Shown: positions 53,224 through 61,634 of the stretch, one piece after another
Position numbering within the stretch: the stretch's first letter is position 1
Layout: every line of letters starts with the position of its first letter
DNA from: Alteromonadaceae bacterium XY-R5
GTDB taxonomy: Bacteria > Pseudomonadota > Gammaproteobacteria > Enterobacterales > Alteromonadaceae
Direction of reading: 5' to 3'
Assembly (NCBI GenBank): GCA_001660395.1
Contig: LXWE01000001.1
Coordinates: forward strand, 1,364,001-1,428,000
Length of the DNA stretch: 64,000 nucleotides
Translations under genes and position numbers: made by a program
Notes under the pieces: generated by a model
Database searches by the model: none
The model's input: only the letters and a program-made list of their open reading frames with translations
Told to the model about the DNA's origin: nothing

Positions 53224-53557
53224 ACTTCTTTCCCTCACCCGTTTGGCGGATTTAACTATCTTGTCCAAGTTGAGATGGTTAAGCGTGCACTGATAAAGAA
53301 TGAATCAAGAATGACTTCAGCACGAAAAAGTACCCGAAGTCAGCAAGGTCACAAGGCTAAGCTTCGGGTAAACGCATGAGCGTTTCGCAATGACTGCATT
53401 GATTCATGCAAATACAGGAACACACAAACCACAATTGAGTCTATTCACGGGCTGGATATGAAAGGGAGTAAAGAATTTTGAAATCTTTTGAAAGCTATTT
53501 TTTTCAATGAGTTAAAAGAAACTCAAAGCGCATTTAAGACACAAAAGGTTGCCTAAC
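53224..53557 (-). promoter_or_regulatory. 334-bp gap with a terminator hairpin between the regulator and the leftward operon
   Basis: No gene. TACCCGAAG and CTTCGGGTA (53331-53370) form a perfect 9-bp stem with a 22-nt loop; read leftward it is followed by CTTTTTCG, a terminator form. Next to it AAACGC/GCGTTT (53370-53385) makes a 6-bp stem. The pair may end transcription of the regulator gene or act as an attenuating leader for the outer-membrane gene that starts at 53223. The rest is AT-rich and must carry that operon's promoter. Confidence 0.55.
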
Positions 53558-54481
53558 TTACTGAGAGCTACCAGAGGCAAGTTCAGCCGCAATTTGTTCA
53601 TTCACCAGCTGAAATAACTCATCAGAGCTAAAGGCAACATTCTGGGCGCCATACTGTTTTGCTAAGCTAATTTTTTCATCAGAAGGCAAAATAGTGTAAA
53701 TCAGATATGGCGTGTTATCGCCGCGATTACGCATCTTTTCCACTAATTTAAAGCCTGCTAATGAATCACCATGACGTCCCAAATCAGAGATGACTAAATC
53801 GTAGTGATGCATGGATAATAACATCAACGCTTCTTCAGAATTCGTCACCGGATAACTGGCTATTCCCTTTTCAGCAAGACGCTGACGTTCCGTTTGGTTA
53901 TTTTGGGGATGATCATCGACCCATAAAACACGCGCCCATGTGTTTTGCTGTTCTGCGATTTGAAGTGACTCAGTGGGTTCAGATAAAAGTGTCAGCCCAA
54001 TTTTGACAGATACGAGCACTAGCGTCAGGGTCACAGACAAAACTGATATCACTTTTCCTGTGGTGTAATTACGCACTCTAAAGCGCGGAACATCCTCAAC
54101 ATAATCGATGTCTTGTTCTGCATCACTTTGCGTCACCTGTGGGCCCGTGTTTACGGATTTCATCTGCAGCTGTTTGCCAATAGCGGCACTTAAACGATAC
54201 CCGCGCCCATGCACAGTTTGAATCACTGGCGAAGCAATATAAGGTTTGAGCAATTTACGTGTATCTGATACCAGACGGGCGACTGACCATTCAGAGACCA
54301 CTCTGTCTTGCCAGATTTCCTTTAACAAGGTTTGCTGAGAACTGCATTCAGGATAAGTTTTAGCGAGTGCAATCAATAAATTAACTATTTTAGGGTCTTC
54401 ACAGATGCAAGCCCCCTTATACCAAACCTGATGATGGCCTGGCTCTATCGTGAATTCACCTAATATATATTGACTGTCCAC
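53558..54481 (-). CDS. Membrane transcription regulator: winged helix, membrane helix, receiver-like domain
   Basis: 307 aa. Residues 1-100 are an OmpR/CadC-type winged helix (LGEFTIEP, SEWSVARLVSDTRKLL, PVIQTVHGRGYRL). After a charged linker a single membrane helix follows (about 144-166, VISVLSVTLTLVLVSV). Residues about 183-300 look like a response-regulator receiver: acidic pair Asp189-Asp190 in LWVDDHP, Asp233 in VISDLG, Thr263 in IYT. The conserved Lys near 284 is absent (VAFSSD). By the positive-inside rule the helix puts the receiver in the periplasm, an odd place for it. It is divergent from the 54750 gene and upstream of the leftward operon, hence probably the locus regulator. Confidence 0.85.
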   Translation of the reverse strand: MDSQYILGEFTIEPGHHQVWYKGACICEDPKIVNLLIALAKTYPECSSQQTLLKEIWQDRVVSEWSVARLVSDTRKLLKPYIASPVIQTVHGRGYRLSAAIGKQLQMKSVNTGPQVTQSDAEQDIDYVEDVPRFRVRNYTTGKVISVLSVTLTLVLVSVKIGLTLLSEPTESLQIAEQQNTWARVLWVDDHPQNNQTERQRLAEKGIASYPVTNSEEALMLLSMHHYDLVISDLGRHGDSLAGFKLVEKMRNRGDNTPYLIYTILPSDEKISLAKQYGAQNVAFSSDELFQLVNEQIAAELASGSSQ

Positions 54482-54749
54482 ACTATTTTACCGCCCCGTA
54501 AAATTTCACAAATATTAAAAATTGTTACATCTCAGAATGTTAACTTTAATTTTGAATTATTCTTCAGACAAATATAAAAAAAATCAAAATTCTAGAAAAG
54601 CAATTCTAAGCAATTACACATATAATCTGTCGTTAGCTGGCTACAGTCGGGGGAAAATCCCGCCATAAAAACCAAGTCAGCAATAAAACAATAAAAGCGC
54701 ACAACGGACGAACCGTGGTAATGCTCAGCTAACTAAAGGAATGATGGCA

Positions 54750-56477
54750 ATGAAATTTTGCATTCAACTTATGCTGCCTGTAATGCTGCTTACAGGCTGT
54801 GTATCCACAGAAAATCTCTTTGTAAAAAATCCAATCCCCGGCGAAGTACTTGCTAAGGGCGACATAGTCGGCGCCGAGCAGGCAACGCTAAAAGAATATA
54901 CGCCCGATGGTGATGAGAAATTGCTTTACCATATGGAACTGGGACTCCTGGCACATTTGCAGGGACAATTCGACAAAAGTAATGAACACCTTGCTCAGGC
55001 TGAAAGCATTGTAGAAGAACGTTACACCATCAGTGTTTCGGATAAATTTCAAGAACTAATGTCCGGCCCCTCATTTAGTCCGTATAAAGGCTTTATTTTC
55101 GAAGACACCTTCATTAACTATTACAAAGCCTTGAATTATCTAAAGCAAGCCAAAAGCACAACCGGTACTGAAAAGGCCGATTTACTTGACGCTGCTATTG
55201 TCGAAATTCGCCGCATGAATCTACACCTGGAAACCCTGGTCAATGAGTCGGGCGGTTACAAAGCACCGGAAGAAGAAGGTGACGCAGGATTATTTGCAGA
55301 GTTACTCGGCATTTTTAACGCCATTGCCGGTGATTCGTTAGATAAAGAAGGCCTGGAATATAAAGACGATGCTTACGGCCACTATCTGTCTGGTCTGCTC
55401 TTTGAAATGGCCAATGATTTAGATAACGCACGTATCGAGTATGAAAAAGCCGCCACCGCTTATGAAAATGGCTTTGCCAAACAATACGGTCTGGGCGATC
55501 AAATTGTTCAACAAGCCTGGTATGACGCAATTAAAGTCATGAAACTTGATGGTGGGTACAAGAGTAAATGGACCCGTCTGGCCAAACAGAAGCTGACGGC
55601 TGAGCAAAAGAAATCCATTCTTGAAATGAAAAAGGCATCTCCTGAGTTAGTTGTTATTCAGGATTTAGGCATGGCACCGCAGCGTGACAGCCTGGAAATG
55701 ATGATGACGATTGATGCATCTCAGCAAGCTATTGTGTTAAGTCCTATGCTAGCCTTTGGTGGTCGTGATGCAGCAAAACAACGTGATCAGCGCACCTGGT
55801 TTTATATGCTGTATGCCGATAATCAGGTAGGCGATGTCGTTAGAAACTATGTCACCGGTGATGCAATTACTGCTGCCATGGGCTTCGCTCAGAAACGTAT
55901 TTCATTACCAGGCCCTATTTGGGAGAAAGCTCAGGACGTTGGTCTCATTGCTGCCGTGGGTAATGGTGTAAGAGTATCGGTACCATACTATCCTCAGCCT
56001 AAACAGGAAGTCGCAAAAAGCGAATTATATGTCGATGGCAAATTGGTTAAAAATCTGACGATGGCCCATTCTTTAGAGCAGGTTGCCGTTCAGGAACAAA
56101 TGCGCGTGGCCAGTGACGAAATCATTGCAGCTATCGCACGTGAAACACTAAAAGCCATGACGGCAGAAAAAGCATCTGAATATGGTGGCCAATATGGCGC
56201 CTTGCTAAGCATGGCTGGTAAAGCCCTAAATACGTTTACTGCTGGCGCAGATACCCGTAACTGGAGCACCTTACCGTCAGATGTCATGTTTACCCGTATT
56301 CCTGTTACCGCTGGGCAGCATCAGGTTGAAGTTCGCACGTATCTGCTCAATGGTCAGGTATTAAAGCAACAAACATTGGTGAATGCAGATAGCAATCAAC
56401 CTGTCATGTGGCACACACGTACCCTGCCTGAAGATATGAGCAAACCTGCTTTAACTGCTCAGGCAACAATGAAATAA
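54750..56477 (+). CDS. Large lipoprotein (COG3014-like)
   Basis: 575 aa from the ATG at 54750, chosen because AAAGGA lies 9 bp upstream; ATGs at 54741 and 54744 are too close to it. The lipobox LLTGC gives an outer-membrane or periplasmic lipoprotein. The N-terminal half has TPR-like helices (ELGLLAHLQGQFDKSNEHLAQ), and a later stretch carries GHYLSGLLFEMANDLDNARIEY. The C-terminal third is mixed beta/alpha with PYYPQPKQEVAKSELYV. I associate this with the uncharacterised COG3014 group. It starts a three-gene operon with the LpoB-like and LPP20 genes; its promoter region (54482-54749) is shared with the divergent regulator. Confidence 0.75.
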   Translation: MKFCIQLMLPVMLLTGCVSTENLFVKNPIPGEVLAKGDIVGAEQATLKEYTPDGDEKLLYHMELGLLAHLQGQFDKSNEHLAQAESIVEERYTISVSDKFQELMSGPSFSPYKGFIFEDTFINYYKALNYLKQAKSTTGTEKADLLDAAIVEIRRMNLHLETLVNESGGYKAPEEEGDAGLFAELLGIFNAIAGDSLDKEGLEYKDDAYGHYLSGLLFEMANDLDNARIEYEKAATAYENGFAKQYGLGDQIVQQAWYDAIKVMKLDGGYKSKWTRLAKQKLTAEQKKSILEMKKASPELVVIQDLGMAPQRDSLEMMMTIDASQQAIVLSPMLAFGGRDAAKQRDQRTWFYMLYADNQVGDVVRNYVTGDAITAAMGFAQKRISLPGPIWEKAQDVGLIAAVGNGVRVSVPYYPQPKQEVAKSELYVDGKLVKNLTMAHSLEQVAVQEQMRVASDEIIAAIARETLKAMTAEKASEYGGQYGALLSMAGKALNTFTAGADTRNWSTLPSDVMFTRIPVTAGQHQVEVRTYLLNGQVLKQQTLVNADSNQPVMWHTRTLPEDMSKPALTAQATMK

Positions 56478-56506
56478 TCGTAGGACAACATAAAAAGGAT
56501 CTTCAG

Positions 56507-57112
56507 ATGAAAACTCAACATACTCTCGCTATGGTATTGCTCTCTTCACTCGTTTTACTGGGGGGCTGTAAGAGCACTCAGGTATCCCGTGTGGATTCAA
56601 ATCAGGAAATTGCACTGACCGACAAATGGAACGCCAAAGATTCGCAACTGGTAGCAGATGCGATGATCACCGATATGTTGAGTTTTCCCTGGATTGACGA
56701 TCACTTGCGCAAAGAAGGCAACAAACCGGCCGTTATCGTTCAGCGTATCCGAAATAAGTCCCATGAACACATCCCTGTTGAAACCTTCATTAATGATTTA
56801 AAACGCGCCATTTTGCGCAGCGGCCGTGCTGACTTTGTGGCTGACGCAACTGTCCGTCAGGACGTCCGCGATGAACGCGCTGATCAAGAGCTGAATTCAA
56901 GTTTCGACACGCAAAATGCGATGGGTGAAGAAACAGGCGCAGATTACGCGTTATCTGGCAGCATCAATTCGACTGTTGACCAATTGGATGGCGACCGCGT
57001 AACCTTCTATCAGGTTGATTTACGCTTAATCGATATGACTACCAACAGGGAAGTGTGGAATGGACAGAAGAAAATCCAAAAGCTGCAGGAAAAATCCCGT
57101 TTTGGCTTATAA
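56507..57112 (+). CDS. LpoB-like penicillin-binding-protein activator
   Basis: 201 aa. Lipobox LGGC, then an LpoB/CsgG-type alpha-beta domain: ALTDKWNAKDSQLVADAMITDML, then ADYALSGSINSTVDQLDG and LRLIDMTTNREVWNGQKKIQK, the last being very typical. In E. coli LpoB reaches through peptidoglycan from the outer membrane to activate the synthase PBP1B. E. coli LpoB has a long Pro-rich linker; here the spacer after the Cys is short, so reach would differ. It may be a paralogue with another partner. 29 bp after the previous gene; its last 53 bp overlap the next gene. Confidence 0.85.
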   Translation: MKTQHTLAMVLLSSLVLLGGCKSTQVSRVDSNQEIALTDKWNAKDSQLVADAMITDMLSFPWIDDHLRKEGNKPAVIVQRIRNKSHEHIPVETFINDLKRAILRSGRADFVADATVRQDVRDERADQELNSSFDTQNAMGEETGADYALSGSINSTVDQLDGDRVTFYQVDLRLIDMTTNREVWNGQKKIQKLQEKSRFGL

Positions 57113-58097
57113 ACACGCCATCTTAGCCAGCCTGCTATTGATACTAGCAGGCTGCGAATCTACACAGGTTCACGCTAAAGCGGATAAGCAAACCAATGCG
57201 GCGCCCAAATGGGTAATGGTACCACCTGCATCTTCAAACGAGCTGTTGTATGCAGTCGGATCTGCGCCCATCACCCTCAATGAGGAATTGGCTCGCAAGG
57301 CAGCTGAAGAGTCGGCCAGAGCGGAGATCGCGAAACTCATCCAGGTTGAGGTAAATGCCACGACTGAGGTGAACATTGCATCCAGTAATGGCAGTATCAG
57401 CTCTCACTTTAATGAAGCGATTGTCAATCGGGCTCCCAGGCTTGAACTGAGTGGTATTCAGTTCAAAGACAGCTATATCGACAAAGCAAGGAATTCTGCC
57501 TATATCCTGGCAAGCTTTGATAAGGTTCAGGCCATTGCTGATTTGCAAACCAAAATCCATTTTGCCGATGGTGAGTTGAATGCCTGGCAAAGTGGAATGG
57601 GCGACGGTTTACAAAAATTGCGTGCCGCAATTGGCTTCAAAACTCAGCTATTTGAACGTCAACGTTTAAATCAGCAATTGGTGTTTCTGGCTAACGAAGG
57701 TATTTCTCTGGCAACAGGTATCAGTCTGAACAATCAACTGGCAGACCAGGTGCTAGATAGCCTGAGTTTCAGTATTGAAGGAAGTCGTGATGCTGCGCTA
57801 GAGAGCAAGCTAGCGGAGATGCTGAATCAACAGGGCATTCGCGTTGCCGCGTCTGGGCAATCTGATTTCTCTCTAACCTATCAGGTACGCTGGCGAGCCA
57901 TGAGCAGAGACAATATGTTTTATAGCATCGCCGATGCAAATGTGAGCCTTAAGCATAAAAACACGATCCTCAATACCTTTAAGCAAAAGGCGAAAGGCGT
58001 ATCAAGTGATCCTGATTATGCAAAAGACAAAGCGATTGAAAAATTAGGAGAGCTATTTGCTCAGGAAATGTCAGAGGGATTACTGGCAACGCTGTAA
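57060..58097 (+). CDS. LPP20-family lipoprotein
   Basis: 345 aa from the ATG at 57060, inside the LpoB-like gene, with AGGGA 8 bp upstream. A TTG at 57102 is the other option and would remove a basic leader; both give the same lipobox (LILAGC). The LPP20 domain follows: APKWVMVPPASSNELLYAVGSA, then ARKAAEESARAEIAKLIQVEV. The C-terminal part (about 200-345) is an unrelated alpha/beta domain with MLNQQGIRVAASGQSDFSL. It is the third gene of the rightward operon, and is longer than the LPP20 lipoprotein at 48261. Confidence 0.85.
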   Translation: MDRRKSKSCRKNPVLAYKHAILASLLLILAGCESTQVHAKADKQTNAAPKWVMVPPASSNELLYAVGSAPITLNEELARKAAEESARAEIAKLIQVEVNATTEVNIASSNGSISSHFNEAIVNRAPRLELSGIQFKDSYIDKARNSAYILASFDKVQAIADLQTKIHFADGELNAWQSGMGDGLQKLRAAIGFKTQLFERQRLNQQLVFLANEGISLATGISLNNQLADQVLDSLSFSIEGSRDAALESKLAEMLNQQGIRVAASGQSDFSLTYQVRWRAMSRDNMFYSIADANVSLKHKNTILNTFKQKAKGVSSDPDYAKDKAIEKLGELFAQEMSEGLLATL

Positions 58098-58108
58098 ACA
58101 TGTAACTG

Positions 58109-58131
58109 GACACCTGCAATCTGCAGGTGTC
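58109..58131 (+). terminator. Hairpin after the rightward envelope operon
   Basis: GACACCTGCA and TGCAGGTGTC form a perfect 10-bp stem with a 3-nt loop, 11 bp after the LPP20 stop. The tail TCCATCTTTA is only weakly T-rich, so termination may be partial. The upper stem includes a GTG (58127) that is a less likely start for the next gene. Confidence 0.55.
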
Positions 58132-58141
58132 TCCATCTTTA

Positions 58142-59704
58142 ATGTCGCACAGAGACATCTGGATGCAGAACGATTCGCTAAAAACACAATTCTATTCAAC
58201 GTCCATTAATGAGCTCCCTACTCTTCTGGACAGGTTACAACAGCAGTCGCTGATATATCCTTACGAGCTGACTTACCTGCAACGACAAGTCGATGTTTGG
58301 CAAAGTCTTTCCCCTCAGGAACCGCAGAAATTTCCTGCTGTTTATAAAGATATTATTTTGCTCCCTCATGGCGATAAAATTGAATTAATCATTGATCGCT
58401 CCCAACATAAGCTTGATTACGTCACCCTGCTGCCCTCTCGCGTTACCTTATTTCAGCAATTAGACGATTGGTATAGAAACGACCCAGGCGCTAACGTCGC
58501 ACTGTTTATTCTGGAGCTGGATAATTTCAGTAATGTAAATGATGTTGCCGGACATGCCACCGGGGATTTGATCCTGTTTGAAGTTGCTCGCCGTCTGGAG
58601 AAACTCGCGTTAGACAACAGTACAGTTGTGCGTTTACACGGAGATGAGTTTGGTGTGGCGGTAAAAGGCCTTGCTGATGTGAAAGCTATTTGGCAGCTCA
58701 CTCGCGAATTGGAAGGGGTCTTTGCTCCTCCGTTTAAAGCTGCTCAAAACGAGTATTACATTACGCCGTCTCAAGGTGTGTCGGTTTATCCCCATTTTGC
58801 TAAATCACCAAATGAATTAATTAAAACCGCCTACGTTGCCCTGAATCAGGCCAAGGATGACCCTCTCGAGTCTGCCAAATTATATCAAAATACCTTTGAC
58901 CAAAGCCTGAAAGACAGCGTTATTCTCGAAACTGAATTAAATGACGCACTGAAGAGCCGTCAGGGATTAGAAGTCTGGTACCAACCCAAACAACACTTAT
59001 TAGATAATAGCGGAGCCGGGTTAGAAGCATTGGTGCGCTGGCGTCATCCCAAACTGGGTCTGGTATCTCCTGCAGCCTTTATCCCTCTGGCAGAAAAGAC
59101 CGGACTGATATGTGAAATTACGAATTTTGTGCTCGAGCAAGTCTGCAAAGAGCTTCCCCAACTTCGGGCGATGGGTGCGGCTGGCAGGGTGTCGATCAAT
59201 CTATCTGCTAAAGATTTTATTCGCAAAACCATCCTGCAGGATATCGATAACATTCTGGCCGGTCACCAAATATCCCCTCAGGAAATTGAACTGGAAATCA
59301 CCGAAGGCGCTTTCATTGCTGACTTTGATAAATGTTATCGTCTGATTACAGCATTCCAGCAACGCGGATTCACCGTCTCAATCGACGACTTTGGTACCGG
59401 CTACAGTTCTCTGAGTTATCTGCGCAAGCTTCCAGTGAATGTGCTGAAAATTGATATGAGTTTCGTACGTGAAATTGAGACATCAAATCAGGCCAGAGCC
59501 ATGTATCAGGCCCTGATCGATATTGCCAAGGCGCTTAAATTAGAAGTTGTCGCCGAAGGCGTCGACAATGATGCACAGAAGATCACTTTAAAAGCCATCG
59601 GATGCGATAAAATACAGGGCTATCTGCTAAGTCCGCCGAAGCCAGTTTCTGAACTTGAGCCCATTTTGGCGGGATTACATTTACTCACCTCAAAAAAAGG
59701 ATAA
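58142..59704 (+). CDS. GGDEF/EAL-domain protein, c-di-GMP phosphodiesterase likely
   Basis: About 520 aa; the start is uncertain (ATG 58142, ATG 58163 or GTG 58127) since no good ribosome binding site is seen. No membrane helix. The GGDEF domain (about 105-250) has HGDEF in place of GGDEF at about 166, so cyclase activity is doubtful. The EAL domain (about 275-515) keeps the catalytic motifs: LEALVRWRHP, NLSAKDF, EITEGAF, DDFGTGYSSL, LKIDMSF and EGVDN. It probably hydrolyses c-di-GMP, with the GGDEF part as a regulatory domain. The N-terminal about 90 residues are not recognised. It is read in the same direction as the lipoprotein operon upstream. Confidence 0.85.
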   Translation: MSHRDIWMQNDSLKTQFYSTSINELPTLLDRLQQQSLIYPYELTYLQRQVDVWQSLSPQEPQKFPAVYKDIILLPHGDKIELIIDRSQHKLDYVTLLPSRVTLFQQLDDWYRNDPGANVALFILELDNFSNVNDVAGHATGDLILFEVARRLEKLALDNSTVVRLHGDEFGVAVKGLADVKAIWQLTRELEGVFAPPFKAAQNEYYITPSQGVSVYPHFAKSPNELIKTAYVALNQAKDDPLESAKLYQNTFDQSLKDSVILETELNDALKSRQGLEVWYQPKQHLLDNSGAGLEALVRWRHPKLGLVSPAAFIPLAEKTGLICEITNFVLEQVCKELPQLRAMGAAGRVSINLSAKDFIRKTILQDIDNILAGHQISPQEIELEITEGAFIADFDKCYRLITAFQQRGFTVSIDDFGTGYSSLSYLRKLPVNVLKIDMSFVREIETSNQARAMYQALIDIAKALKLEVVAEGVDNDAQKITLKAIGCDKIQGYLLSPPKPVSELEPILAGLHLLTSKKG

Positions 59705-59790
59705 TTTATCGCCCTAAAAAGCGTTACTGTCTTGCACATACCTCTCAATCATCTAGGCTAGGGGGTATCCCAGTCAGGAAGTATCCATTT

Positions 59791-60723
59791 TTGCGGTCTT
59801 TACATCCATTGCTAACTTACATCCAGCGCGCAGCCAAGAGCTTTGAGCGCCAACAGCTCCGCATTCTATGGCCATATGCGTTGGGGATTTGCCTACTCAG
59901 CCCGACCATTGTCTGCGCACAGGGACGAGAGATTACCTTTATCAGTAACCAGGCCAATGATGATGATCCACAAAAGCAATATTTCATCAATATGCTGGCC
60001 CTGGCATTGGAAAAGCGCGGCAGCCAGTATCCCAGCGTTAACCTTCGTCCCCTTAATTTGAGTATGAGCCAGTCACAGCAATTCGATGAACTGGAAAAAG
60101 GTGAGATTGACGTACTGTGGTCGATGACTTCAATAGAACGTGAAACCAAAGCAATGCCAGTTCGTATTCCTCTGCTAAAAGGCTTAATGGGATACCGGGT
60201 GTTCGTGATCCGCCCATCCGAACAGATGCTATTTACCCAACTGGATACCACCGCAGCATTAAAGCAACTAGTCGCTATTCAGGGCAATGACTGGCCTGAT
60301 ACACAAATTCTCGCCAGCAATGGTTTTCAGGTGAAAACGACTGAACATATTGATGAAATGATGCTTTTACTCCAGCAGGGAAAAGTGGATTATTTTCCTC
60401 GAAGTGTGATGGAAGCCTGGTCGGAATTACAGCGTGACGATGCCAAAGGCCTGGTGATAGAACAAAAGCATTTACTTATTTATCCCACTGCCATTTATTT
60501 TTTCGTAAATCAAAACAATCAGGTATTAGCTCGACAACTTGAAATTGGTCTGCGTAATGCCATTGATGATGGCAGTTTTGATCGTTTGTTTAGCAACAAC
60601 CCGAATCACAGAGAAGTGTTTCAGCGCCTTAACATCGACACCCGAAAAATCCATGTACTGGACAATCCGTTACTGCCTCCGGAAACGCCAATTAAAGATA
60701 AATCACTGTTTTTTGGCTATTAA
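59791..60723 (+). CDS. Periplasmic substrate-binding-like protein (SBP family 3 type)
   Basis: 310 aa from a TTG at 59791 with AGGAAG 9 bp upstream; no ATG gives a complete signal region, so the non-ATG start is accepted with caution. A long basic n-region precedes the hydrophobic segment (about 27-42, LWPYALGICLLSPTIV) and cleavage near CAQ. The mature part follows the family-3 pattern: ITFISNQANDDDPQKQYFIN, FDELEKGEIDVLWSMT, LKQLVAIQGNDWPDTQIL, and QQGKVDYFPRSVMEAW. No permease or ATPase is near, so it may be a sensory or accessory binding protein. It converges with liuE with an 8-bp gap. Confidence 0.72.
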   Translation: MRSLHPLLTYIQRAAKSFERQQLRILWPYALGICLLSPTIVCAQGREITFISNQANDDDPQKQYFINMLALALEKRGSQYPSVNLRPLNLSMSQSQQFDELEKGEIDVLWSMTSIERETKAMPVRIPLLKGLMGYRVFVIRPSEQMLFTQLDTTAALKQLVAIQGNDWPDTQILASNGFQVKTTEHIDEMMLLLQQGKVDYFPRSVMEAWSELQRDDAKGLVIEQKHLLIYPTAIYFFVNQNNQVLARQLEIGLRNAIDDGSFDRLFSNNPNHREVFQRLNIDTRKIHVLDNPLLPPETPIKDKSLFFGY

Positions 60724-60731
60724 CAGCGCAG

Positions 60732-61634
60732 CTACGACAACATCGCCTGTGCAACCTTAGACCCATTGGCACGCCCCAACGCTTTGCAGATAAACGCCCC
60801 AGCCTGGCATAGGCTCTCTAAATGAATGCCTGTCGCATAGCCCATACCTTCGAGCATATACACCAAGTCTTCCGTCGCCACATTGCCTGATGCGCCATCG
60901 GCATACGGACAACCGCCCAGTCCGGCCACCGACGCATCGATACTGCGGATCCCTAACTGCAATGCCTCGGCAATATTCACCAGCGCCTGGCCGTAGGTAT
61001 CATGGAAATGCACGGCGAGTTTGTCTGCCGACACATAGCGTTGCAAATGCCCAAGCAACGCTGCTACCTGCGTCTGAGTTCCGACACCAATCGTATCGCC
61101 CAGTGATATTTCATAGCAGCCCAATTCAAGCAGTTTTTCAGTGACATAACGTACCTGTTCAGGGGTGACGAGGCCTTCATAAGGACAGCCAAACACACAG
61201 GACACATAGCCTCTTACTCTCATGCCATCTTGCCGGGCCCTGCTCATCACAGGTATAAACCGCGCAATACTTTCATCGACAGAACATTGAATATTGTGTT
61301 GCGAAAAGCCTTCAGAGGCCGATGCAAACACCGCAATTTCCTTAATTCCACAATCAATTGCACGCTCATAGCCTTTAAGATTAGGGACAAGGGCGGAATA
61401 GATGTCTTGCTGGCTGAGATCATGACGCAGTAACTGACGGATCACCTCGTCACTATCTGCCATCTGCACAACGCGGGCCGGATTCACAAAACTACCTACT
61501 TCAATGTGTGTCAGGCCACTGGCTTGTAACTGTTGTACCAGACTGACTTTGGTCGCAACACTGAGTCGACCCGGCTCATTCTGTAAGCCATCTCTGGGAC
61601 CCACTTCGGTGATTTTCACCTTTGGCTGACTCAT
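60732..61634 (-). CDS. liuE: Hydroxymethylglutaryl-CoA lyase
   Basis: 300 aa, also called MvaB. It splits HMG-CoA into acetyl-CoA and acetoacetate, the last step of leucine/isovalerate breakdown. Motifs: EVGPRDGLQNE at the start, VHFHDTYGQALVN with the metal-binding His, and GLGGCPYADGASGNVATEDLVY with the catalytic Cys loop. Its start overlaps the liuD stop by 4 bp (ATGA), typical of the liu operon. It is the last gene of that operon here and converges on the substrate-binding-like gene. Confidence 0.95.
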   Translation of the reverse strand: MSQPKVKITEVGPRDGLQNEPGRLSVATKVSLVQQLQASGLTHIEVGSFVNPARVVQMADSDEVIRQLLRHDLSQQDIYSALVPNLKGYERAIDCGIKEIAVFASASEGFSQHNIQCSVDESIARFIPVMSRARQDGMRVRGYVSCVFGCPYEGLVTPEQVRYVTEKLLELGCYEISLGDTIGVGTQTQVAALLGHLQRYVSADKLAVHFHDTYGQALVNIAEALQLGIRSIDASVAGLGGCPYADGASGNVATEDLVYMLEGMGYATGIHLESLCQAGAFICKALGRANGSKVAQAMLS

